Source: Novosphingobium fluoreni
GTDB taxonomy: Bacteria; Pseudomonadota; Alphaproteobacteria; Sphingomonadales; Sphingomonadaceae
Length of the DNA stretch: 64,000 nucleotides
NCBI RefSeq assembly: GCF_014196615.1
Contig: NZ_JACIDY010000002.1
Location: 496,001-560,000 of the forward strand
Reading direction: 5' to 3'
Under the pieces are notes generated by a model that saw only the letters and a program-made list of their open reading frames with translations, was not told the DNA's origin and did not search any database. Below, in pieces: positions 38,135 to 48,528 of this stretch. The first letter of the stretch is position 1; each line of letters opens with the position of its first letter. The position numbers were made by a program, and so were the translations under genes.

Positions 38135-38461
38135 TCAGCGCTGGGGCGGGGCGGACCACATCTCCGCATCGTCGACATAGGCCTTCTGCGTACGCTTGTT
38201 GTAGAGGCACAGCTTCGACATGCTGGAGCCGCGCGTCCGGTCGGACACCAGCATCGCCACCATGCCGGTCCGGTCATCGAAGCCGACGATGGTGGATGGG
38301 CGCGCGTTGCGGATGCCGCTGGCGGCCACGCAGGCGCGTGTCACGCGCTTGTCGAACTGGGCCCAGGCGGCGGGGCTGGAAGCGTGGGCGATACCGCCGG
38401 CCACAGTGGCAGTGGTGGCCAAAGTGACGGTGGCGGCCAGGGCGATCAGGCGTCGAGTCAT
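38135..38461 (-). CDS. Small exported protein of unknown function
   Basis: Protein of 108 residues from ATG 38461, preceded by AGGAG 8 nt upstream. Residues 1-27 (MTRRLIALAATVTLATTATV to GGIAHA) are a Sec signal peptide. The mature part contains two Cys (RACVAASG and SKLCLYNKRT), which could form a disulfide, and a repeat-free mixed sequence GFDDRTGMVAMLVSDRTRGS. I do not recognise the family. It converges with regA (19 bp between stops) and is transcribed in the same direction as the phosphodiesterase and TonB receptor genes upstream, 95 bp away. Confidence 0.72.
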   Translation of the reverse strand: MTRRLIALAATVTLATTATVAGGIAHASSPAAWAQFDKRVTRACVAASGIRNARPSTIVGFDDRTGMVAMLVSDRTRGSSMSKLCLYNKRTQKAYVDDAEMWSAPPQR

Positions 38462-38556
38462 GCGAAGGTCTCCTGTCTGTGACGTTCTTGAACGCACGAG
38501 CTGCCGCTTCGTGATCGAACGAGGGATGAACATCATCGTCGGGCGCGCGACAGGGT

Positions 38557-39894
38557 TCAGAAGACGGGTGGCTTTTCGGCAGAGGGCATTGGCACGCCTA
38601 GCACGCGCGCGACGGATGGTGCGATGGCGCGCATGTCCACCACGCCCAGGTCGCCGCGCTTCTTGAGTGAAGGCCCCGATACGATCAGCGTGGAGCGCAT
38701 CTGCGGCAGATCGGGCATATAGCCATGCATGCCCTTGTAGCCGGAAGGTGCGGACAAGGCCGCCGCAGGATCGCGCCCGGTTTCGAATCCCGGCTCCATG
38801 GCGATCGTCAGCACCGCTTCTGCCGGGCCGCCGCTGCGCTGGGTCTCGGCACGGTCCAGCACGCGGGCGATGTGATAGCGCGGATCGGCGGCGAGCTTCT
38901 TCACCAGCATCGTGACTTGTCCGGTCAGCGCGGCGTCGTCAGGCCGGGCCGTCACCACGAAGGCGGTGCCGCCTGCGATCCACGGCTCCGCCTGCCAGGA
39001 CGAAACCTTGCCATCCGCACCCAGGCTGATGAGGCCCGCTGCCACGAACGGCGCGAAGAGGTTGATGTCCGTGGTGATCGGCTGAAACCCATGGTCGGAG
39101 ACGACCACCACGGTGACATCCGGCATCGCCTTGCGCGCGGCGGAAACCAGATCGCCGACAAGGGCGTCGGTCTTCTCGATCGTGGCGATCGCGGCGGGCG
39201 AGCCGGGGCCGCTGCGATGCTCCTCGTGATCGATACCGGCCAGGTACACGGTGGTGAGGGCGGGGCGATCGGCCAGCAGCGCCTGCGCGAACTTCACGCG
39301 CGCGGCGTCACCTTCCACCGTCTCGTCGATGCCTTGCACGTACGGGCTCAGCTGCGCTTCCAGCCGTGGCAGCAGGCCGGGCGTGGCGAGCGCGGCCATC
39401 AGCTTCGCATCGTCCGCCGTGCCCGTCCGCCAGATCTGCGGCAGGTTGGCGTCGATCCCGTCCGCGCCCACGCTGACCGGCCAATGCAAGTTCGCGGTCT
39501 TCAAGCCGGCGGAATGCGCGATCTGCCATAGCGTGGGCACGCGGATATCGCTGGCGTACCAGTACCAGCCTTGCTGGTTCCTGGCTTGCGGATCGAACGT
39601 CAGGTTGTTGGACACGCCATGCCGTGCGGGCGCCGCCCCGGTAATCAGCGTGGTGTGGCTGGGGTAAGTCAGCGTGGGCAGCACGCCGACCACGCCCGAG
39701 GCATACGCCCCTTCCTGCATCAGGGCGCGCAGCTGCGGCACCTTGATCCCGCGCGCTTGCGCCTGCGTCACGTCGTCCGGCCTCAGGCCGTCGAGCGAGA
39801 TCATCAGGACGGGGGAGGCTTGCACCGCCCCCGCGCTTAGCGCCAGCGAAGCCAGCGCCGCCGCCAGCACGCGCGTCAAAGTGCCACGCGCCAC
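38557..39894 (-). CDS. Type I phosphodiesterase/nucleotide pyrophosphatase (ENPP-like, alkaline phosphatase superfamily)
   Basis: Exported protein of 445 residues; signal peptide residues 1-26 (ending GAVQA). MISLDGLRPDDV provides the first metal Asp. GVLPTLTYPSHTTLITG holds the nucleophilic Thr followed by the P-x-H-T-T signature. GIDHEEHRSGP and VVVVSDHGFQPI supply the Asp/His zinc ligands, and GMHGYMPDLPQMRSTLIVSG is the last His block. These enzymes split phosphodiester or pyrophosphate bonds in nucleotides or lipid head groups in the periplasm. The gene starts 2 bp after the TonB receptor stop, so the pair is likely one transcript for capture and cleavage of the same ligand. Confidence 0.92.
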   Translation of the reverse strand: MARGTLTRVLAAALASLALSAGAVQASPVLMISLDGLRPDDVTQAQARGIKVPQLRALMQEGAYASGVVGVLPTLTYPSHTTLITGAAPARHGVSNNLTFDPQARNQQGWYWYASDIRVPTLWQIAHSAGLKTANLHWPVSVGADGIDANLPQIWRTGTADDAKLMAALATPGLLPRLEAQLSPYVQGIDETVEGDAARVKFAQALLADRPALTTVYLAGIDHEEHRSGPGSPAAIATIEKTDALVGDLVSAARKAMPDVTVVVVSDHGFQPITTDINLFAPFVAAGLISLGADGKVSSWQAEPWIAGGTAFVVTARPDDAALTGQVTMLVKKLAADPRYHIARVLDRAETQRSGGPAEAVLTIAMEPGFETGRDPAAALSAPSGYKGMHGYMPDLPQMRSTLIVSGPSLKKRGDLGVVDMRAIAPSVARVLGVPMPSAEKPPVF

Positions 39895-39896
39895 GA

Positions 39897-42257
39897 TCAG
39901 AAGCCCTTCTTGATCGAGACGAAGAACTGGCGCGGCGCGCCTGCCAGCAGCGTCTGGTTGTCTCCGCTGGCGATGAAGCCGTTGGAGCCGATGGTGGAGA
40001 TGTACTTCTTGTCCGTCAGGTTGGTGACGCTGCCTTCGATGCCTACACCGTGCAGCACGCCTTCGCCCTGGAACTGATAGCCGATGCTGGCGTCCACCAG
40101 CACGCGCGATCCCACCGTAACGTCATTCAGGTAAGTGACGTAGCGCTTGCTCATGTAGTCCGCGCCGACGCGGGCGGTGAACCCGTCCTGCTCGAACACG
40201 ATCTCACCCTTCACCATGTGGCGCGGGGTATCGACTACGGCCATGCCGTCCGTCGCCACCAGCACCGTGCCCTGCGCGTTCACCACGTCGTTCGCGTACT
40301 CGGAGTGATTGTAGGAATAGCTGGCGAACAGCGAGAGCGGCGGCAGCACGCGCCAGTTGGCGGAGACTTCCGCGCCGTAGGTGTGGACGCTGCCCACGTT
40401 GTTCAGCGTGGCCGGATTGCCGACGATGCCCGCGCCGTTGGCGAAGGCGAGCAAGCGGTTGGAAAAGTCCACATAATAACCCACGGCGGAGGCCTGGAAC
40501 GGCCCGCTACGCACGCGAAGACCGCCTTCCACCGTCTTCGACCGCTCGGGCTTCAACTGGCCGCGAATGGCATTGAAGCCCGCCTGCGTCGTGGAGAACG
40601 GACCCGTCGTGGCGGAAGACACGAAGGCGCGCATGTTTTCGGTATAGTCGGCGAACAGCTCGGCCATCGGGTTCAGCTTGAACAGTACGCTGACCTGGGG
40701 CTGGAACATGTCGCGCGCGGTGATGCGGCCGGTGGCCAGCGGCGAGGTCGTATCCGGCAGCATGATCGCGCGATTGACGACATAGACGCCCTTCCAACCC
40801 GCGTTCAGCACCAGCCGCTCGTCCATCAGGCGCACGGTGTCCTCAATATGGTATTGCAGCGTATCGGTGCCGTATTTGCCGTCCCACTGGGTGAAATAGG
40901 GGTTGCTCTGGAACTTCAGCACGTCGCGGTTGGGCGCGGCGCTGTCGGTCATGCCATAGAAGCGGCGGGCCTGGACGAACTTGTTGTTTTCAAACCAGCC
41001 GCCGATCTCCAGCCGATTTACGCCAACGTCATAGGCAAGCGTGCTGACCATGCCGAAGCGCTTCATCCGGTATTCCGTCGTGCGGAAACCTACCGGGCTG
41101 CGCGCGGTGATCACCGAGCCGTCCGCATTCAAGGCGCCGACAGGCGTGGGGGAGTAGGGCGTGATCCACGAACCCTGGCCCTTGTTCTCGTGATAATAGC
41201 CCGTCGTCACCATGGTGAGGTTGGGCGTCAGGTTGGCGTTGAAGGTGACGCCGCCCACGTAGTCTTGCCGGATCCCGGCCGCATCGAAATAGGCATCGTC
41301 CACGGTGCCGAAGCCTGCCGGGAACGTGGTGCCAACGCCGGGCCAGGGCTGCGCGTTCGCGGGGGCCTGCTGGTTCTGGTAGACCTTGGCGATCTTCAGC
41401 GCGAGCGGATAGTCGTTGGCAATGTTGTCATTGCGCAGGCCACGGCGCGCGATGATGTCGTAGCTGAGGTCCTGGTAGTCCTGCTCGCGACGGTCGGAAA
41501 AGTTCAGGAAGCCGGTGATGCTGCCCAGCGCGCCCAGATCCTTCATGATCTTGCCGTTGGCCTGGTGCTGGCGCTGCGTGCCGTAACCCTTCCACTTGTC
41601 GGTGGTGAGGTAGGCGTAGCTGAGATAACCCTTCAGGCCGCCGCCGATATCGCCGCTGTCGATGCGGGCGAATGCGCGCCAGGTATCGTCCGAACCGTAG
41701 GTGCCGCCGCCGGTCACGTTGGCCATGTCACGCGGGGTGTCGCTGAAGAATTCGATCGTGCCGCCCAGGTTGCTGGTGGAGGCGGTGCCCAGCGCGCCCG
41801 CGCCTTGCGCCACTTCGGTGCGCGCCACGTTTTCCGAGATGATGGCGCGGCTGATGTGCAGGCCGTTGACGTTGCCGTAGGTCATGTCGCCCAGCGGCAC
41901 GCCGTCGAGGGTGAAGCCCAGCTGGTTCTGGTTGAACCCGCGCAGCGAGATGCGCACCGCCCACTCGTAGGCGCCGAAAGGATCGGCGGCCTGGAAGTTC
42001 ACGCCCGGCAGCTTCGAGATCGCCTTCAGCGGGCTGGAGCCCGGCGTCAGGCGGGCAATATCGTCGGCGCTGACGCTTTGCACCTGGCGGCTCTGGCCAA
42101 AGCCGAGCACGACGATGTCCTGATCGTCCGCCGCGGTCTGGGCGGCGTCGGCGGCCAGCGCGGACTTGTCGGCGATTGCGGTCTGGGCGTTCGCGGCAAG
42201 CGGAAGTGCGAGCGCGGTGAAGGCGGCGCCGCTCAGAAGGCGATGTGCGATTCTCAT
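39897..42257 (-). CDS. TonB-dependent outer-membrane receptor
   Basis: Receptor of 786 residues from ATG 42257 (SD AGGGGA 7 nt upstream). Signal peptide residues 1-24 (ending AANAQ), TonB box in DIVVLGFGQSRQ, and a plug domain with LKAISKLPGVNFQAADPFGA, VRISLRGFNQNQLGFTLDGV and GTASTSNLGGTIEFF. The barrel ends in the BAM-type signal FFVSIKKGF. There is no STN domain, so it does not signal through FecR. The GAYEW...RGFNQNQLGFTLDG pattern is typical of the large sphingomonad receptor expansions of unknown ligand. It is transcribed with the phosphodiesterase downstream, which suggests a phosphoester or nucleotide-like ligand. Confidence 0.92.
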   Translation of the reverse strand: MRIAHRLLSGAAFTALALPLAANAQTAIADKSALAADAAQTAADDQDIVVLGFGQSRQVQSVSADDIARLTPGSSPLKAISKLPGVNFQAADPFGAYEWAVRISLRGFNQNQLGFTLDGVPLGDMTYGNVNGLHISRAIISENVARTEVAQGAGALGTASTSNLGGTIEFFSDTPRDMANVTGGGTYGSDDTWRAFARIDSGDIGGGLKGYLSYAYLTTDKWKGYGTQRQHQANGKIMKDLGALGSITGFLNFSDRREQDYQDLSYDIIARRGLRNDNIANDYPLALKIAKVYQNQQAPANAQPWPGVGTTFPAGFGTVDDAYFDAAGIRQDYVGGVTFNANLTPNLTMVTTGYYHENKGQGSWITPYSPTPVGALNADGSVITARSPVGFRTTEYRMKRFGMVSTLAYDVGVNRLEIGGWFENNKFVQARRFYGMTDSAAPNRDVLKFQSNPYFTQWDGKYGTDTLQYHIEDTVRLMDERLVLNAGWKGVYVVNRAIMLPDTTSPLATGRITARDMFQPQVSVLFKLNPMAELFADYTENMRAFVSSATTGPFSTTQAGFNAIRGQLKPERSKTVEGGLRVRSGPFQASAVGYYVDFSNRLLAFANGAGIVGNPATLNNVGSVHTYGAEVSANWRVLPPLSLFASYSYNHSEYANDVVNAQGTVLVATDGMAVVDTPRHMVKGEIVFEQDGFTARVGADYMSKRYVTYLNDVTVGSRVLVDASIGYQFQGEGVLHGVGIEGSVTNLTDKKYISTIGSNGFIASGDNQTLLAGAPRQFFVSIKKGF

Positions 42258-42413
42258 GATGATTCCCCTGGGCCGGGTGTGGCTCGCCGCGCCCATGGGA
42301 TCGCAAGGTTACAATGCAGCGTCCGTTGGATGACGGTTCAAAGATTGCCGATTTGTAACCATCGCGCCGACCTGCCCCGCACTTACGGTCATTCGGAGTG
42401 CTCTATGGCTGTC

Positions 42414-42428
42414 ATCAGGGGAACTGAT
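42414..42428. promoter_or_regulatory. LysR-type (OxyR-like) site candidate upstream of katG
   Basis: The palindrome ATCAG (42414-42418) - 5 bp - CTGAT (42424-42428) fits the ATC-N9-GAT form of LysR-family sites. It lies 66 bp before the katG ATG, where an OxyR site would be expected. No full four-part OxyR element is evident, and no oxyR gene is in the window, so this is a weak call. Confidence 0.25.
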
Positions 42429-42490
42429 TTCTATCTTAGGGCTTGGCGGGGTTAGATCATCCCACGTCAATCGACCGATCAGGAGAGTGA

Positions 42491-44704
<2,214 letters not shown>

Positions 44705-44709
44705 GGCGA

Positions 44710-44753
44710 GGGCGGAGGGGGAGGGCTCTTGAAGGGGCCTTCCTACTCCGCCC
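44710..44753. terminator. Hairpin terminator between convergent katG and DUF454 genes
   Basis: GGGCGGAG (44710-44717) pairs perfectly with CTCCGCCC (44746-44753), and inside them GGAGGGC pairs with GCCTTCC with one wobble. The long stem lies 5 bp after katG and overlaps the last codons of the opposing DUF454 gene. No strong T-run on either side, so it may act as a stabilising hairpin as well as a terminator. Confidence 0.45.
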
Positions 44754-45165
44754 GCGTCCATATCCACGGGCCTAGCACCAGCAGCACCGCCAGCGGGATC
44801 AGCACCGCCGGAAAACCCAGCGTGAAGAAGACGAACGGTACGCTGGCACTCATCGCCAGGATCGCCGAAACCTTGCCCTTGCGGCTGATCGCCCGCCGAT
44901 CCCGCCACGCCACAAGATGCGGGCCATAGCGCTTATGCGCGTAGAGCTTGTCCGCCAGATGCGGGTGGCTTTTGGAAAAGCACCAGGCCGCCAACAGGTA
45001 GAACACGACGGTTGGCAACAGGGGCAGGAATATGCCCAGCGTTCCCAGCCCTACGAAGAACCAGCCCGATCCCGCCCACAGAAGCCGCGCCCCTTTACCG
45101 ATCGGCACTGTGTCGACCGATTTAGGCCCGATAGGCGGGGCAGCGTCCGGCTCGTCAGCCGGCAT
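44743..45165 (-). CDS. DUF454 (YbaN-like) inner-membrane protein
   Basis: Protein of 140 residues. A polar N-terminus (residues 1-28) is followed by LLWAGSGWFFVGLGTLGIFL and PLLPTVVFYLLAAWCFSKSH, the signature of DUF454: G-x-x-P-L-L-P-T-x-x-F-x-L-L-A-x-x-x-F-x-K-S. A helical hairpin (VSAILAMSASVPFVFFTLGF, PAVLIPLAVLLVLGPWIW) ends the protein. Role unknown; such genes are widespread. The start lies 11 bp inside the end of sufE, so the two are coupled. Confidence 0.87.
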   Translation of the reverse strand: MPADEPDAAPPIGPKSVDTVPIGKGARLLWAGSGWFFVGLGTLGIFLPLLPTVVFYLLAAWCFSKSHPHLADKLYAHKRYGPHLVAWRDRRAISRKGKVSAILAMSASVPFVFFTLGFPAVLIPLAVLLVLGPWIWTRAE

Positions 45166-45562
45166 AGCGTGCGGCGGTCTCGCGGATCAGCGCGATCATG
45201 TTCGGCACGCCCTGGGTGCGGTTGGAGGACAACTGGTTGCGCAAGTCGAACGGTTCCAGCTTCGCCGCGATATCGGTAGCGGCCACTTCGGATGCGGGAC
45301 GGTCCTGCACGGCGGCCAGCACCAGCGCGACGATACCCTTGGTGATCGCCGCGTTGCTATCTGCCAGGAAGTGCAGGGTGCCATCATCTACCTGGGTGGG
45401 ATAGACCCAGACGCTGGCCGAGCAGCCGCGCACCTTTGTGGCGTCCGTCTTCAAGGCATCGGGCATTGCATCGAGTTCGCGGCCCAATTCGATCAACATG
45501 CGATAGCGCTCATCCCCATCGAGGAATTCGTACTCTTCGCGGATATCGTCGAGGCTGCGCAT
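45155..45562 (-). CDS. sufE: SufE-family cysteine desulfuration protein
   Basis: Protein of 135 residues from ATG 45562 (MRSLDDIREEYEFLDGDERY), preceded by an open but unlikely 12-codon extension. DERYRMLIELGRELDAMPDA and TKVRGCSASVWVYPTQVDDG are the SufE signatures, with the sulfur-accepting Cys in RGCSASVW (about residue 47). C-terminal FDLRNQLSSNRTQGVPNMI closes the family pattern. SufE takes persulfide sulfur from the SufS desulfurase for Fe-S cluster assembly. The suf operon itself is not here. It is divergent from NAD synthase. Confidence 0.93.
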   Translation of the reverse strand: MRSLDDIREEYEFLDGDERYRMLIELGRELDAMPDALKTDATKVRGCSASVWVYPTQVDDGTLHFLADSNAAITKGIVALVLAAVQDRPASEVAATDIAAKLEPFDLRNQLSSNRTQGVPNMIALIRETAARYAG

Positions 45563-45675
45563 GCCGAGGGCATGTAAGGCCAACCTCGCGGGGAACAAGT
45601 CAAATCCTGCTGTTCTTCTTACGCCCGGATAGAGTGGGCGTTGCGTTACAAGCCCAGCAATGTCAGGTCCGTTGC

Positions 45676-47721
45676 ATGACCGATCACCCCTTTTACGACA
45701 TGCATCGCCACGGCTTCGTCCGCGTCGCGACTTCCACGCCCAAGGTCCGCACCGCCGATGTCGCCTACAATCGCGATGGCATCATCGCCGAGGCGCGCCG
45801 CGCGCATGAGGCGGGGGTGGACTTGCTGGTCTATCCCGAGCTGTGCCTGTCCTCCTACGCGATCGACGATCTGCACTTGCAGCAGGCGATGATCGAGGCG
45901 GTGGAGGAGGCCATCGGCGCGATTGTCGAGGCGAGCCGGGGCCTCTCACCCGTGCTGCTGATCGGCGCGGCGCTGGCCGACCGGGGGCGGCTTTATAACT
46001 GCGGCCTGGCCATCGCCGATGGAAAGCTGCTGGGCGTTGTGCCCAAGTCTTACCTGCCCAATTACCGTGAGTTCTACGAGAAGCGCTGGTTCGTCAGCGG
46101 CATCGGCGTGACCGGGCGCACGATCCGGGTGGGTGCGGAGGACGTGCCGTTCGGCACCGACCTGGTATTCGCCTCCAACCGCCAGCGCGACTTTCGCTTC
46201 TTCATCGAAATCTGCGAGGACTTCTGGGCACCGACGCCGCCATCCTCGCTGGGGGCGCTCGCCGGGGCGACGATCCTGTGCAACTTGTCCGCCTCCAACA
46301 TCGTGATCGGCAAGGCGGATGACCGACACTTGCTGTGCAGTTCGCAATCGGCGCGCACCGCGTCGGCCTACGTCTATTCGGCGGGCGGCCATGGTGAGAG
46401 CACCACCGATCTGGCGTGGGACGGGCAGGGCGTGATCTACGAACTGGGCGGCCTGCTGGCGCAGTCGGAGCGGTTTTCGCTGGAGCCCGAATTGTGCATC
46501 GCCGATATCGACTGCGCGCGCATCGCCAACGATCGCCTGCGGCTGCCGACTTATGCCGATGCCGCCCGCGCAGTCGGCAACCCGGAGCAGGCCTTCCGCA
46601 CTATCGGTTTCGATCATCAGCCCGCCAGCGGTGACATCAGCCTGCAGCGCCCGATGCGGCGCTATCCCTTCGTGCCCGATCGTGCCGACAAGCTGGATGC
46701 GGACTGCTATGAGGCGTTCAACATCCAGGTCGACGGGCTGATGCGGCGCGTGGAGTCCGCCAAGGCCAAGAGCCTGATCATCGGCGTTTCCGGCGGGCTC
46801 GATTCCACCCATGCGCTGATTGTGATGGCCAAGACCTGTGACCGGCTGGGCATGCCACGCAGCGCGATCCGGGGCTACACCATGCCCGGTTTCGGCACCA
46901 GCGAGGGAACCCGGACCAACGCCTGGAAGCTGATGAAAGCACTGGGCATCACCGCCGACGAGATCGATATTCGCCCCACGGCGACCACGATGCTGAAAGA
47001 CATCGGCCACCCCTATGGCCGGGGCGAGCCGGTCTATGACGTCACGTTCGAGAATGTGCAGGCGGGCCTGCGCACCGATTACCTGTTCCGCCTGGCCGGG
47101 CAGCATTCGGGCTTTGTCGTCGGCACCGGGGACTTGTCCGAACTGGCGCTGGGCTGGTGTACCTACGGCGTGGGCGATCACATGAGCCATTATGCGGTGA
47201 ACGCGGGCGTCCCCAAGACGCTGATGCAATACCTCATCCGCTGGACGGCCGAAACCCAAGTCGATACCGAGACGCGCGAGGTGCTGCTGGCGATCCTCAA
47301 CACCGAGATTTCGCCCGAACTGGTTCCGGCGGGAGAGAACGGCGAAATCCAAAGCACGGAGGACAAGGTAGGGCCTTACGCGCTCAACGATTTTTTCCTG
47401 CACCACATCATGCGTTTCGGGCAGAAGCCGTCGAAGGTGGCGTTCCTGGCCTGGCATGCCTGGCACGATGCCGCGCGCGGTGAATGGCCCGCAGGACTGC
47501 CGGACGAGGCGCGCACGGCTTACGACTTGCCGACGATCGCCCACTGGCTGGAGGCCTTCTGCCAGCGCTTCTTCGCTTTCGCGCAATACAAGCGTTCTGC
47601 CATTCCCAATGGCCCGAAGGTATCGAGCGGCGGCGCGCTCAGCCCGCGCGGCGACTGGCGCGCGCCATCCGATGCCAGTGCTGAAGTGTGGCTGGCGGAA
47701 CTGCGGCGGGCGTTGCCTTGA
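45676..47721 (+). CDS. nadE: Glutamine-dependent NAD+ synthase
   Basis: Fused two-domain enzyme, 681 residues from ATG 45676. The N-terminal nitrilase-type glutaminase (to about residue 320) has triad Glu55 (YPELCLSSY), Lys124 (VVPKSYLPNY) and Cys180 (FFIEICEDFW). The C-terminal ATP-pyrophosphatase domain has P-loop IIGVSGGLDSTHALIVMAK and GTGDLSELALGWCTYGVGDH. It makes NAD+ from deamido-NAD+ using ammonia channelled from glutamine. No partner genes are adjacent; a repeat-rich gap follows. The symbol nadE is applied to this fused form in most genomes. Confidence 0.96.
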   Translation: MTDHPFYDMHRHGFVRVATSTPKVRTADVAYNRDGIIAEARRAHEAGVDLLVYPELCLSSYAIDDLHLQQAMIEAVEEAIGAIVEASRGLSPVLLIGAALADRGRLYNCGLAIADGKLLGVVPKSYLPNYREFYEKRWFVSGIGVTGRTIRVGAEDVPFGTDLVFASNRQRDFRFFIEICEDFWAPTPPSSLGALAGATILCNLSASNIVIGKADDRHLLCSSQSARTASAYVYSAGGHGESTTDLAWDGQGVIYELGGLLAQSERFSLEPELCIADIDCARIANDRLRLPTYADAARAVGNPEQAFRTIGFDHQPASGDISLQRPMRRYPFVPDRADKLDADCYEAFNIQVDGLMRRVESAKAKSLIIGVSGGLDSTHALIVMAKTCDRLGMPRSAIRGYTMPGFGTSEGTRTNAWKLMKALGITADEIDIRPTATTMLKDIGHPYGRGEPVYDVTFENVQAGLRTDYLFRLAGQHSGFVVGTGDLSELALGWCTYGVGDHMSHYAVNAGVPKTLMQYLIRWTAETQVDTETREVLLAILNTEISPELVPAGENGEIQSTEDKVGPYALNDFFLHHIMRFGQKPSKVAFLAWHAWHDAARGEWPAGLPDEARTAYDLPTIAHWLEAFCQRFFAFAQYKRSAIPNGPKVSSGGALSPRGDWRAPSDASAEVWLAELRRALP

Positions 47722-47786
47722 GCGGGGCCTTACAACACGTTCGGACCGACTGAGTTTTCACGCAGCGGGATGCCATCTGTGCCCTT

Positions 47787-47849
47787 CGTGTCGAGCGAAG
47801 TCGAGACACCGGAGCGCAACGCCAGCGTGTCTCGACTTCGTTCGACACG
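47787..47849. repeat. Long inverted repeat of the intergenic palindrome type
   Basis: Two 23-bp arms (47787-47809 and 47827-47849), which read CGTGTCGAGCGAAGTC and on, and its complement, differ at one base and enclose 17 bp. They lie between the convergent nadE and psp genes, where such a hairpin would stop transcription from both sides. The sequence resembles the GTGTCTCGACTTCG-type interspersed palindromes of sphingomonads and related groups, from memory. Confidence 0.7.
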
Positions 47850-47887
47850 GACGGGAGCGGATGCCCCCATTCCACCCATTCCCAAAC

Positions 47888-47921
47888 CTTCGTTATTCCC
47901 GCCTGCATGGGAATGACGAAG
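47888..47921. repeat. Short palindromic repeat (ATTCCCGC...GGGAATGAC type)
   Basis: Thirteen-bp arms (47888-47900 and 47909-47921, CTTCGTTATTCCC against GGGAATGACGAAG, one G/T wobble) enclose 8 bp. It is the second palindrome in the same 230-bp gap and resembles the common 'ATTCCCGC.. GGGAATGA' intergenic repeats of proteobacteria. It may be a bidirectional terminator or a REP-like mobile repeat. Nothing else is seen in 47722-47951. Confidence 0.6.
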
Positions 47922-47951
47922 TGGGAGGCGTATCGAACGCTCCCACCCCCT

Positions 47952-48185
47952 TCAGTCTCGCAGCGCCTCGATCTCACGCGCCAGGCGGTCGCCGCCGCGT
48001 TCTTCTATGGCGATGCGTTCCAGCACCGCGATGCGCTTGCGCAACTGCTCGATCTCGCGCTCCAGCTCCGGTTCACGCGAAATCTCGCCACCGGTCTTGG
48101 GACCGAACGCGCGGGACTGTTGCGCCCGGACCCAGGCAAAGGCGCAAATCGCGACGATGGCGACGACGGCGCTCCAGAAACTCAT
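47952..48185 (-). CDS. PspB-like membrane protein, distal copy
   Basis: Protein of 77 residues: one N-terminal helix (SFWSAVVAIVAICAFAWVRA), a short linker and a coiled coil (PELEREIEQLRKRIAVLERI) ending in REIEALRD. The 'RIAVLERI' block matches the C-terminal part of E. coli PspB (RIQALESIL) and the neighbouring 94-residue protein. It would sit in the inner membrane with its coiled coil in the cytoplasm, where PspB and PspC meet PspA under stress. Last gene of the psp transcript, 33 bp after the first PspB-like gene. No separate promoter seen. Confidence 0.72.
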   Translation of the reverse strand: MSFWSAVVAIVAICAFAWVRAQQSRAFGPKTGGEISREPELEREIEQLRKRIAVLERIAIEERGGDRLAREIEALRD

Positions 48186-48218
48186 GACGTCTAACTCCTG
48201 CGACCTCGGCAGAGGTCC

Positions 48219-48503
48219 TTAATTGATCGCGGCGCCGCGCGTGGTTCCGCGCTGTTCCTCCACCTCGCGCTTGTCGCGCAAGGCTTCGATTTGCAGCGCG
48301 GTATCATAGCCCCCGTCGGTCACGATACGCTCCAGCACGCGGATGCGCTCTTCCAACTCGCGGGAGTGCGAGGCGTACTGCGCGGCCTTTTCGGCGGTGT
48401 TGGCCATCTGCATTTCGGCAAGCTTGCGCTGATGCTTGGTCCACACGATGAAGCAGACCATCATGAACGGGGCTAGCGGGACGAGGACACCAATGAATTC
48501 CAT
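48219..48503 (-). CDS. pspB: PspB-like phage-shock membrane protein
   Basis: Protein of 94 residues with an N-terminal helix (MEFIGVLVPLAPFMMVCFIV), the basic stop KHQRKLAEM and a coiled coil (HSRELEERIRVLERIVTDGG, TALQIEALRDKREVEEQRG). E. coli PspB has the same order, helix then MRERIQALESILD. It likely works with PspC to release PspF from PspA when the membrane is damaged. It lies between pspC (25-bp gap) and a second, shorter PspB-like gene (33-bp gap). The symbol is by homology of layout and motif, not certain. Confidence 0.75.
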   Translation of the reverse strand: MEFIGVLVPLAPFMMVCFIVWTKHQRKLAEMQMANTAEKAAQYASHSRELEERIRVLERIVTDGGYDTALQIEALRDKREVEEQRGTTRGAAIN

Positions 48504-48528
48504 GTCGGATTACTCCTGAAAGAGTCGA

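Noticed and set aside
40050..42455. 801-codon plus-strand ORF opposite the TonB receptor gene
   Set aside because: It is the mirror frame of a clear receptor; its translation is His/Arg/Ala/Gly-rich with no domain, as expected in GC-rich antisense frames.
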